Positions 27,030 to 35,570 of a stretch of 64,000 bases of DNA are shown piece by piece; positions within the stretch are counted from its first letter, which is position 1; every line of letters starts with the position of its first letter. A model generated the notes under the pieces. It was not told the origin of the DNA. It was given only the letters and a program-made list of their open reading frames with translations, and searched no databases. The position numbers were made by a program, and so were the translations under genes. Source of the stretch: Psychroserpens algicola. GTDB taxonomy: Bacteria; Bacteroidota; Bacteroidia; Flavobacteriales; Flavobacteriaceae. The DNA lies in assembly GCF_014526325.1 (NCBI RefSeq), contig NZ_JACNMJ010000001.1, positions 682,001-746,000 on the forward strand. Direction: 5' to 3'.

Positions 27030-28118
27030 TCATCTTCCTTTCCATATCTTAATCATTTCTGGGTCAAACTTGGCATAACCTCTTCGTTCTGGATCTTCTT
27101 GCAAGTTTAAATAAGTCTTGTAAAAGCGAACTATAGCTGCAAAACTGTATCCATATACACTAGTATTGGTAGGAACAACCATAACCCGTTTATTAGATCT
27201 ACCTGTTTTTTCATAATCGGCACCAGTTCCTGGTAAGGCAGCATATACATTAGTTTTTGTATTATATGCCATTTGCCCAGAATAGGTATGGCAAAGACCT
27301 CTAATCAAAAAATCTTTTACCTCTCTTAGTGTACGAGTAAATCTGCGATTCGAGATGTCACCTGCAGTTCTTGACCTATAGAAAAATAAAGGGTCGTAAC
27401 TAAAATGTTCTTCGGCAAAGGCTCTAGAAAATGTCAATGAAAAACTATCGGTGTCGATATGACTTCCATAACGCTTTCTAGAAAACTCCACCGAATTATA
27501 CACTTCTTGAATAACTTTTTTATACAATCTACTTGCCGCGCAACCCCAAATCCAAATGCGAGTGTCAGTATTAAAAGCATTTATAAAGTCTACCCAATCT
27601 GTAAAATTCATATTGGTGGTGTTAGTGTCTTTTCGTCGTCCATCTTTGTCCCATGGATCTCGCAATCTAGGCGTGACACCTGTATGTTGATATGCCTCCC
27701 TTTGATAAGAGTTTACTAAAACAGGTCCTCCTCGCCAACCATGACCAACTACTGAAAACTCATACACATGACCAAGATTATTCTTTCCTATATTTCTAAT
27801 AAAATCATAAGCGTCTGCGATGGATATGACATTAGTGTCTTGCTGAATAAAATGACGTTCAGAAGAATAATGTACGCTATCATTTATGGCATCATACTCC
27901 TCAGAATGTGTTTCCCAATCTATACCAGTACCATTTGGTGTACCTTCGTCAATTCTTCCAAAGCGCACATCAAATAACACAAATTTGATATTAGAATTAT
28001 TCTGCCATGAACTGTTTTGATCTAATAGCACATTAGCTCTTCGTTTACAAATGGTAGCCATATTCGTTCTGCCATGATGATACTCGTATCCCGCAACTAA
28101 AATGATGTAGGTTTTCAT
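27030..28118 (-). CDS. Uncharacterised protein with caspase-like His-Gly / Gly-Cys motifs
   Basis: The 362-aa protein has no signal peptide or TM segment. It opens with a beta strand (KTYIILVAGYEYHHG). Residues 119-137 read as a strand ending in a His-Gly pair, with His126 in SVVGHGWRGGPVLVNS. About 65 residues later a second strand ends in Gly-Cys, with Cys193 in RIWIWGCAAS. A His-Gly followed by a hydrophobic strand and Gly-Cys is the arrangement of clan CD (caspase-fold) peptidases, so a Cys-His dyad is plausible. That is inference; no specific family is recognised. It is the last gene of the large operon, and its ATG overlaps the stop of the membrane protein gene (ATGA). Confidence 0.8.
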   Translation of the reverse strand: MKTYIILVAGYEYHHGRTNMATICKRRANVLLDQNSSWQNNSNIKFVLFDVRFGRIDEGTPNGTGIDWETHSEEYDAINDSVHYSSERHFIQQDTNVISIADAYDFIRNIGKNNLGHVYEFSVVGHGWRGGPVLVNSYQREAYQHTGVTPRLRDPWDKDGRRKDTNTTNMNFTDWVDFINAFNTDTRIWIWGCAASRLYKKVIQEVYNSVEFSRKRYGSHIDTDSFSLTFSRAFAEEHFSYDPLFFYRSRTAGDISNRRFTRTLREVKDFLIRGLCHTYSGQMAYNTKTNVYAALPGTGADYEKTGRSNKRVMVVPTNTSVYGYSFAAIVRFYKTYLNLQEDPERRGYAKFDPEMIKIWKGR

Positions 28119-28684
28119 GGAATTTGCTGTATTGGTATCTGATGAATTTGAGATCTAGATCGTAATGTTCTCTCAGCCTGTTCTCTAACTTGCGTTGATA
28201 TGGAATCGTTGACATCTTGAATTTGATATGTTCTTACAGGTTGTATTCTAGAATAATCGACGTACCTGAATACCGAAGGATTACTAGCCAATACACCACG
28301 TATATCTGTATTGGGTCTTGTTGGTGGATTGTTATCACCTCTTACATTGTTGTCTTCTAAGGTTTCGACCAGTTGGTTAATAGCAACTTCATATTGTGTT
28401 ACCATTGCTAAAAGCTGTGACATATCTGAAGTTAATGTATTAACCTCAGCGCTCAATTCATCATTTTCGTTAGCAATTGGCAGGCTAAAAAATCCAACAA
28501 TTGCAGTTGATACTAATACTAATGTCATAAAGCCCCATATGGTCTTTACCGCAATACTTCTTGGTTCTTCGCGTTTCAATTCTGAACGCATTAAATAATA
28601 GGTTAATCCTATCATAATTAATGCAAATCCAGATACGCCGTAGCTCAATAGTTCTCCTCCTAATGATTCTAGTAAATTATCCAT
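28115..28684 (-). CDS. Two-TM coiled-coil membrane protein, unknown
   Basis: The 189-aa protein has two membrane helices (about residues 14-32 and 45-67) with a basic-acidic turn between them (RSELKREEP). A coiled-coil-prone stretch follows (about 72-112, ENDELSAEVNTLTSDMSQLL), then a Pro/Asn-rich linker and a polar C-terminus ending in HQIPIQQIP. The topology is probably N-out or N-in with a long soluble tail; the side is not certain. It is the only clear membrane protein of the operon and could anchor the rest. The gene starts 4 nt after the preceding giant gene and overlaps the next by 4 nt. Confidence 0.8.
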   Translation of the reverse strand: MDNLLESLGGELLSYGVSGFALIMIGLTYYLMRSELKREEPRSIAVKTIWGFMTLVLVSTAIVGFFSLPIANENDELSAEVNTLTSDMSQLLAMVTQYEVAINQLVETLEDNNVRGDNNPPTRPNTDIRGVLASNPSVFRYVDYSRIQPVRTYQIQDVNDSISTQVREQAERTLRSRSQIHQIPIQQIP

Positions 28685-28688
28685 TTTT

Positions 28689-31010
28689 TTAAGGTTTTAT
28701 GATTATTTCTTTTGTTGTAACTTCGTTATAATTAGTCTTTTCTTTTCGACCATCTATATATCTTTTAGTGATTTTAAACAGCAATTTTCCCTCTCCTTCA
28801 TAAGTGTAATGAATGGGTTCTGGAATTCCGTCTACTGAAAATTCCTTTTTAGGTAATTTTTCTTCAGTGCCATCCTCATGTTCTAACTTAAATTCAACAC
28901 GAACATAATCCAAATCTTCACTTTCAAAAGATGGACCGTCCCATCTAATAAGCAGACCTTGATCTGGTATGATATCTTGTATTTTTAATATTAGTGGGCC
29001 ACCTGTAGTTTTTCCTTCCTCTAAAACAAGTAATTCTCCATCTGTAGTTATAACCGTAAATGTATAAGCAACTGTATCTCCTTTCTCAAGCACAGGAATA
29101 CTAATCTCATCTAAGCTAAAATCTGGAGCTTTTGACTTAAAGCGTTGATTAAATTCGAAATCATCTTCAGAAGACTTATAAGTCACTTCTAACATAATTT
29201 CTAAATGTTTATCGGGATTTGCTCCTATTGTTACAGGAATAATAGTAACATTCTTAAATTCAAAAGGATCTGCTATAATTAATTCTTCGTCAATTAAAGC
29301 CACTGCATTTTCTTTTAAATTTGGTCGTCCATCTGAAAAATAAAAATGACGTTCCTCTTCAATATAGGCATTGCTCTCAGGATGGTTTCTCACTTTCCAA
29401 ATGACCTCATTATGTGTTTCTGAAAGACTCAAAATCTCTTGATTTAGTTGCTTACCTTCTAAGTCTTTTGAACGTATAAAAACATCAACACCTTTAATTT
29501 TATCTGCATCAATGTGTCCTAATCTAAAATTGAAAACTTTCAGCGGCACAAGCACTTGAGGAATGATGACCAAGTCCTGTGAGCTGCTAAAAACAACATC
29601 ACTAAAAATAGTGGTTGGTGAATGGATATTCTCGATATCTTGACGATAGGTAAATTTAACTTGGTAATAGTAACCCGCTGGCTCGTCGGCTTCTGTAATC
29701 CATGCAATGTCTTGTTGTTCTTGATTATTTTTTGTTATGGTAAAACTTGTCAGTGGCGAAGCATCATTTGGAATTTTAAATCCGTCCTGGCCTACAGTTT
29801 CTTTTTTACCATCTTTTTTCCTCCAAATTAAAACCTCAGCACTTAGTAAATCATCATCTAATTTATTAAAATCATGAAGTAGGTTAACTTCAAGGTGGTT
29901 TTCTCGCCATAAATCTCCAAAAACAACAGTTTGCGTGTACTTCTCTATTTCATCTTTTATTTGATTCCCAATTAACCATAGGTGCGACTGCGGATTATGA
30001 GTTTTTAGTGTTGCTGATCGTTGGCGGTAGTCTACTGAAATTTTCTTGTTATGAAATAATTTTTTCTGCTGAAATTTATAAGCTGCTCCAATCAAAATAC
30101 CATCTCCAGGTGTAGGATTCGGAACACCACTTGGTAAATCTGGAAATTCTGGTGAGACATAAGGACTAAAAAGCTCTCGCATGACCTTATCAGTAAACTC
30201 CTTTATCATCTCATCAATCATCTTTTTGGTATCGGGATCGGTAACTTGAGACAAGACATTGACTTTAATATCACCATCTTCGATGAGTTTTTCTTTAATA
30301 AATTCAAACTCTGCTTTCGCGGAAACAGTCAATTCTCCATATTTTATTGCAGCACCTGCTGCAATAGCATGCGTTACTTTTTTATGACAACGGTCTAAAT
30401 CTGCTTCAATAGTCATGTCTAAAGCAGGACGCATGGCTTTTAATTTTAAATCATACAACACACCTCCAACAGAACTTCGCTCACCTTGTAAAGCCCCAGC
30501 TATTAGGCTAGCGCCTTTCCGGTCTAATCGTACATTGAAAACAGCTTTTAAATCACTACTCATTAACGATGGTTTTTTTGAACCAATGACGCTTTCAACA
30601 AAAGCATCTTCGGAAATGGTATCTTCATCTTGCGTAGTCGTATCTAAAGCAATTAAATCGATAGATCCATCGGTCCATTCGGGAAGGGCAAAAAAGAAAT
30701 CTTCTGGTAAGTGATGCTGGTCTATTAAAATATCTCTAGCTTCTTCTAATAAGGCTTCATTAGCAATACATTGCACACCTAAAGACATGATGGCTCCTGA
30801 GGTGTCTTCTAAAGCCTCAAGACCTCCTTTTATTGCTGTTCCCTCACGAAATATTTGTAAAAAAAAGTCGAATGATGATTCATTATCTTCGTGAATCACT
30901 GGTGCTAAACCTACCTCATTTGGTAAGTAATACACCACTTTTTCTTGCTCATGATCTCCGTAGAAAATGATATTTTTATATACACCATATGGTTTTGATA
31001 AGTCTAACAT
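28689..31010 (-). CDS. Large modular protein, paralog 6 of the operon family
   Basis: The 773-aa protein has no signal peptide, TM segment or known catalytic motif. The N-terminal core (about residues 1-285) matches its neighbours: an opening VVYYLPNEVGLAPVIHED block (25-42), the KPSLMSSDLKAVFNVRLD block (146-163), VLYDLKLKAMRPALDMTIEAD, and an amphipathic end (KKMIDEMIKEFTDKVMREL). Beta-rich units follow, with repeated patterns such as VEVTYKSSEDDF, VRVEFKLEHEDG and a final HYTYEGEGKLLFKITKRYIDG. This suggests several Ig- or FN3-like sandwiches (inference). It starts 2 nt after its upstream paralog. The function is unknown. Confidence 0.85.
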   Translation of the reverse strand: MLDLSKPYGVYKNIIFYGDHEQEKVVYYLPNEVGLAPVIHEDNESSFDFFLQIFREGTAIKGGLEALEDTSGAIMSLGVQCIANEALLEEARDILIDQHHLPEDFFFALPEWTDGSIDLIALDTTTQDEDTISEDAFVESVIGSKKPSLMSSDLKAVFNVRLDRKGASLIAGALQGERSSVGGVLYDLKLKAMRPALDMTIEADLDRCHKKVTHAIAAGAAIKYGELTVSAKAEFEFIKEKLIEDGDIKVNVLSQVTDPDTKKMIDEMIKEFTDKVMRELFSPYVSPEFPDLPSGVPNPTPGDGILIGAAYKFQQKKLFHNKKISVDYRQRSATLKTHNPQSHLWLIGNQIKDEIEKYTQTVVFGDLWRENHLEVNLLHDFNKLDDDLLSAEVLIWRKKDGKKETVGQDGFKIPNDASPLTSFTITKNNQEQQDIAWITEADEPAGYYYQVKFTYRQDIENIHSPTTIFSDVVFSSSQDLVIIPQVLVPLKVFNFRLGHIDADKIKGVDVFIRSKDLEGKQLNQEILSLSETHNEVIWKVRNHPESNAYIEEERHFYFSDGRPNLKENAVALIDEELIIADPFEFKNVTIIPVTIGANPDKHLEIMLEVTYKSSEDDFEFNQRFKSKAPDFSLDEISIPVLEKGDTVAYTFTVITTDGELLVLEEGKTTGGPLILKIQDIIPDQGLLIRWDGPSFESEDLDYVRVEFKLEHEDGTEEKLPKKEFSVDGIPEPIHYTYEGEGKLLFKITKRYIDGRKEKTNYNEVTTKEIIIKP

Positions 31011-31012
31011 AA

Positions 31013-33268
31013 TTACCAGATATCGTTAGGAATAGTTATTTTTATATCTTCATTTGTAGTGGAAATCCACTCCGATTTATAGCGATTTCCACTCTTGCTT
31101 TTCGCTTTGTATCGGTACTTATAATTTCGCTTTGAAGCATCAATCATAGGATGTGTGAATCGCAAGGTTTCACCAACCGATTGAAACACTAACTTTTCAA
31201 TGTCATCCGAATCAATTGCGATGTCATTCTCTGAGTCTTCATATACAATTGTGATACTTATTTCTTTGATTTCTAAATCCTCAAAATCAGGAGCATCAAC
31301 TAACGTAGCTTTTATACTTCTTTCGGGTTTAGTATCATCCTTAATCATTAGAATAGGTCCTGTATGTTCTTTCCAAGCGCCTCTAATAATGTTTCCTTCG
31401 GAAGTAATAACAGTATTTCTAAATTCTAAAACTTCTTTTGGTGTCTCTAAACTCGTCACGACAGAAAATGTAGAACTATCTTGATCTTTCGTAAAATTGA
31501 ACTTTTCCTCAATCCATACTGCTCTGGTATGGTCCCAAACACGTAATTCGCTAATAATTTTGGAAGTATTATCCCAATTGGATTTGGTCATTAATTCAAC
31601 TGACCACTTATTTTCAAAAGGATTTGGAATAAAGAAACTGAAATCTGTATGATTGGGTAGCGTTAAGGTATATTCTTCAGAACCTACAATGTAATACTTA
31701 ACTTCAAGATCAATTTTAACAGGATTCAACTTACTATATAACAAAGACAATACTTTTTGATCTTTACCGTCTTCGGTATCCTTCAATAAAAATGTTTGTG
31801 AAAGCAATTTATTATTTGAATCCTTTTCGCTAACAACAACTGTAGTTTCAATGAGGTGTGTGTGATTAAAAATATCGGTATCATCAACTCCAATTTGAAG
31901 TTTGACATTTTCAAAATATTCAGTAGGATTAAAATAAATAAATTCTGAATTGGTCTCTTGCCAATCTACTTCCATCTGAGATGGTAAACCTGTACCTTCA
32001 TTATCTAAGTAGATGGTTGCTTTATATTTATACAGGTATTCGTTTTTTAACTGTCTGGTGTACTTAAAAGTTCCTTTTAATTCGGTTTCCCCTTTATTAA
32101 AAATGGATGTATGGTCAATGTCTTTAGTATTGGTTGTGGCGTCCCAAACTTCGCAATCGATTTTTACGGTTCTAATATTATTAATCGTAAAGGTATCTGC
32201 TGCTAAATCTAGAGTTATAGTTTCTGTTCTAAATGGTAAATCATCAAGCTCTATCCATTTGAGACGATCTTGCATACCGCCAATATCACGAATCATACTT
32301 GATAATAAGGCTTGAGGATAAAACGGATATTTTTTAACTTTTCGTTCTCGAAGATCTACAATCAATTCATTTGTTTGTACCTCATGATTCTCACGAAGAA
32401 TATGAAATGAGCCAGGATGTACCGATGAGTAAATCATCCCAAAAGCTTGAGCAATTCTGTTCTCTATTTTTTTACTGGCGCTCAATGGAGGCACCGAAGG
32501 TTTAAACAAGCGCTTAATAGCTTCCGTTTTTAATTCATTAAGTAGTGTTTTAGAAGCATACTCTGTGACGTCTGGATCTAATTCTTCTATCTCCATTTCT
32601 ACCATACTTGTTTCTTTGAGGTCATCAAGCGTACTTCCTATTTCCTCTCTATAAAACACATAGTTTTTAACTTTCATGTCTTCAAAATGCTTATAAATAC
32701 GATCCCATTTGATGCGCATTTTAGCTTTAAAAGTGGGAGCAATTCCTAAGATATTTAATTCATAGTACACATGTCCAGCGACAAGATCTTCATTAAGTGC
32801 AGCAACAAGACGCTTGGCTTCTTCACCATCGGTTTTAACAACTAAAGCAGCACGATTATCACCAAAAATGGAAGGCGAAACTCCCGATGTGACATACCAA
32901 TCGTCAGGATTAGGATTTTCTCCAGCCGAAGCTAGAATCATATAAACCTTTCCGTCGGTTACAGTTACAGGCATTAAACGTTTGGCTGTTTTTCCCCATT
33001 TCTCTTTGATTTGCTCTTTTGCTTTTTCTAATATGTCTTGAGAAACTTTTAGCGACACTTCCATAGATAAACTCGTATCGATGACTTGTTTGATGTCTTC
33101 GCTAGTGCTGCTCTCAGGCAAAATGGTATAGGCCGATATTGCTGGTCCGGAATCTTTTTGCACAATAGAGGGTTGGATATTTGCGTAATAAAACGTTTCT
33201 GGATCTATATCATCTCTAAAGATGGTTAGATTTCCAACGCCCATAAATGGTGGTTGATAGCTTAACAT
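31013..33268 (-). CDS. Large modular protein, paralog 5 of the operon family
   Basis: The 751-aa protein has no signal peptide. Its N-terminal core includes FRDDIDPETFYYANIQPSI (residues 17-35), a V-x-L strand MEVSLKVSQDIL (69-80), the SPSIFGDNRAALVVKTD block (131-147), YYELNILGIAPTFKAKMRI (168-186) and a helical end with LDDLKETSMVEMEIEELDPD. The C-terminal two thirds consist of beta units, each closing with a Tyr-rich strand and a late Trp, for example YKYRYKAKSKSGNRYKSEW. The final copy is very like a unit in paralog 4. Gaps are 4 nt upstream and 2 nt downstream. No catalytic motif was recognised. Confidence 0.85.
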   Translation of the reverse strand: MLSYQPPFMGVGNLTIFRDDIDPETFYYANIQPSIVQKDSGPAISAYTILPESSTSEDIKQVIDTSLSMEVSLKVSQDILEKAKEQIKEKWGKTAKRLMPVTVTDGKVYMILASAGENPNPDDWYVTSGVSPSIFGDNRAALVVKTDGEEAKRLVAALNEDLVAGHVYYELNILGIAPTFKAKMRIKWDRIYKHFEDMKVKNYVFYREEIGSTLDDLKETSMVEMEIEELDPDVTEYASKTLLNELKTEAIKRLFKPSVPPLSASKKIENRIAQAFGMIYSSVHPGSFHILRENHEVQTNELIVDLRERKVKKYPFYPQALLSSMIRDIGGMQDRLKWIELDDLPFRTETITLDLAADTFTINNIRTVKIDCEVWDATTNTKDIDHTSIFNKGETELKGTFKYTRQLKNEYLYKYKATIYLDNEGTGLPSQMEVDWQETNSEFIYFNPTEYFENVKLQIGVDDTDIFNHTHLIETTVVVSEKDSNNKLLSQTFLLKDTEDGKDQKVLSLLYSKLNPVKIDLEVKYYIVGSEEYTLTLPNHTDFSFFIPNPFENKWSVELMTKSNWDNTSKIISELRVWDHTRAVWIEEKFNFTKDQDSSTFSVVTSLETPKEVLEFRNTVITSEGNIIRGAWKEHTGPILMIKDDTKPERSIKATLVDAPDFEDLEIKEISITIVYEDSENDIAIDSDDIEKLVFQSVGETLRFTHPMIDASKRNYKYRYKAKSKSGNRYKSEWISTTNEDIKITIPNDIW

Positions 33269-33272
33269 GATC

Positions 33273-35552
33273 TTATGAGTTTACATCTTTAATAATTAAA
33301 AATTTGCCCTTCCCTTCTAAATTAGAAACCGTAATTCCATCACCTTGTTCTGGATACAGCGTCATTGCGTAAGAGTAACTATCGTGGTGATCATCTATTC
33401 TTGGAATAAACCAATTAATAGGTTGGCTCGCGTTATCTGAACTCAAAAAGAATTGATGATTTATATTTTGATTTTCATGCTCATAAGTCAGTTCTAAAAC
33501 TGCATTTTGATATTTCTCTCCAATTTTTAATCGACTCACATCAATTTTCACCTGAAGTATTGGTAAGATAACAGTCTGGTCTCCCGAACTGTTTACCCAT
33601 CCACTTTTAGAAAACAAGTTATCACCTATGAGTTTGTATCTGTATTTAAAATCTTGTTTATCTTTATGTAACTGAACCAATTTTGCAGTTACTGATTCCC
33701 AGTCATCTTCAGCAGATAATTCAACTTTATCTTCACTCGTAAATTGACTTTCGGTATCTTCATACTGAAATTCTACAATAATTTTTTTTAAGCTTTGGTC
33801 TGGAGACATGCCTAATTCGACATCTAAATCTAAAGTGTCTTCATATGGATTTGGTGTGAAAATATCTTCAGATTGATTTTGAGAGAAATAGAATTTTTGT
33901 TTAGGCATTTCAATGACTTTTCCATTTTTACTGAAATACTTAACAGTATATTCTATTGGAGCATCAATATTGGTATATAATGCTCTTTCTAATTTCTTTC
34001 CATCAATCTCCTCTGGAGTAAATAATAAGGAGGTTTTAAAATGCTCTGGCGCATCAGGTGTTTTATAATTAACATCAACTTGGATTCCAGTAATCTTATT
34101 ATCTCCAGATAATGAACTTAAGGTTGTATGAGGTTTAAAATTGGCGACCATTAAACCTATCTTTCCAACCTCAACATTAATAAGTCCGTTGGTTTCTTTC
34201 GTAGGTATTCTTAACGGTTCTGAAACCCCTTTGAAGTAGACTTCTGAAGTATATTTAACGACAGCATCGTCTTGTTTAGGTCTTCTAAACAACCATTTAT
34301 CTTTACTTTTAGTCTTATCAAATAGCCATGATTTTGATTTATTTGCAGAATCATATTGAGCTGTTACTTTGACTGAAGACACGTAAGGCGCTTCTTCCCA
34401 AGCTGCATTTACTTGTATAGGAATTTCAACAGTTCCGACGATATCATCAGCTAAGTCGACAATTTTAGTGACATTTTTTTTATTTTCTTCGCTAACATCT
34501 TCTAAGAAATTCATGATGGTAGCTTGAGGTGACATAGGCCACTCAACAACATCACGTTGTGTAAAACGCAACTCTACAAACGATTTCACTTCTTCTTTCA
34601 TGAGTTCTATCATAGAGCTTTTTCGCTCTTCCTCAGTCATACCGTGAATTCTTGATTTTATAATTTCTTTTACCTTTTCTTCAATGAGTTTGATAGCCAT
34701 CGTGCGAAGTTGATTGACATGTTCATCAGAAATTTTAGTAGAACCTTTATTGATTTCAATATTCATCAGACCTTCTTCGGTCATGGTCTCTACAACACTG
34801 CTTACATCAATACGTTCGACATCAGCATCAGAGCAGCCTTGGTCTTGGTTTTTCCAAACCCGATCTACTTTACGCTCAATAGTTGACTCTTGATGAGATC
34901 CTGCCCAAGCTCTAATTTCTAAACTTGGTAACCGAAGTTTTACTTTTAAATCATAACGTGCACTTATGGCTTTGTCTCCTTGCTCTAATGCTTTATACCA
35001 AACCGCAGCACCATCGGCACTTAGTCTAATAGCAAAAGCCGCATTATTATCTCCAATTAAACTTGCTGGACCACCAGCAGAAGACCAAGACACCAAGCCA
35101 CCTTCTTTTTCTTCTAATAAGGTCACCGTACCTTCGGTATATTCTAAGGCACCAAAGACGATTTCTCCCACTTCTGGAACATCAGGTGTTGGAATAGTAT
35201 CTTGCCCTTTAGCCCTTGCAATTAAACCAAGTCGTTCCTTTTCTAGTTTTACGATATCGTGTCGCCTTTGCTCTTGAATTTTCATTTGCTTGAGTTTTTG
35301 AGCGACTTTTGTCTTTTCCTCTTCTGAAATTCCTAAGTTGATATCAAAGTTGATGTATCCACCGGCTAATCCCGATGTTGAAGTATCTGTACCGTTGGCT
35401 TTATCGGTCCAAAACAAACCATTAAATACAGGCATATCACCATCCATACGAATTTGAGGTGTTGAACGTGCTAAGTAGAACATATTTGGGTTTTCATCAT
35501 CTGGGTAAGCGATGATATCGTCTAATACTGATATTTGTGGTAAAGTTGTCAT
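33273..35552 (-). CDS. Large modular protein, paralog 4 of the operon family
   Basis: The 759-aa protein has no signal peptide. Its N-terminal core contains YPDDENPNMFYLARSTPQIR (residues 16-35), GGYINFDINLGISEEEK (64-80), a charged coiled-coil-like stretch (about 80-115), the GPASLIGDNNAAFAIRLSAD block (161-180), RYDLKVKLRLPSLEIRA (199-215) and an amphipathic region (about 280-320). Beta units follow from about residue 380, including FKYRYKLIGDNLFSKSGW. SLIGDNNAAFAIRL here against SIFGDNRAALVVKT in paralog 5 shows direct homology. It starts 18 nt after paralog 3 and ends 4 nt before paralog 5. Confidence 0.85.
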   Translation of the reverse strand: MTTLPQISVLDDIIAYPDDENPNMFYLARSTPQIRMDGDMPVFNGLFWTDKANGTDTSTSGLAGGYINFDINLGISEEEKTKVAQKLKQMKIQEQRRHDIVKLEKERLGLIARAKGQDTIPTPDVPEVGEIVFGALEYTEGTVTLLEEKEGGLVSWSSAGGPASLIGDNNAAFAIRLSADGAAVWYKALEQGDKAISARYDLKVKLRLPSLEIRAWAGSHQESTIERKVDRVWKNQDQGCSDADVERIDVSSVVETMTEEGLMNIEINKGSTKISDEHVNQLRTMAIKLIEEKVKEIIKSRIHGMTEEERKSSMIELMKEEVKSFVELRFTQRDVVEWPMSPQATIMNFLEDVSEENKKNVTKIVDLADDIVGTVEIPIQVNAAWEEAPYVSSVKVTAQYDSANKSKSWLFDKTKSKDKWLFRRPKQDDAVVKYTSEVYFKGVSEPLRIPTKETNGLINVEVGKIGLMVANFKPHTTLSSLSGDNKITGIQVDVNYKTPDAPEHFKTSLLFTPEEIDGKKLERALYTNIDAPIEYTVKYFSKNGKVIEMPKQKFYFSQNQSEDIFTPNPYEDTLDLDVELGMSPDQSLKKIIVEFQYEDTESQFTSEDKVELSAEDDWESVTAKLVQLHKDKQDFKYRYKLIGDNLFSKSGWVNSSGDQTVILPILQVKIDVSRLKIGEKYQNAVLELTYEHENQNINHQFFLSSDNASQPINWFIPRIDDHHDSYSYAMTLYPEQGDGITVSNLEGKGKFLIIKDVNS

Positions 35553-35570
35553 AGTCTTATGGTCTTAATG

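Noticed and set aside
27030-28118. Alpha/beta hydrolase because of GHGWRGG
   Set aside because: The motif lacks the nucleophile Ser/Cys of G-x-S-x-G; the His-Gly and Gly-Cys pair fits a caspase-like layout better.
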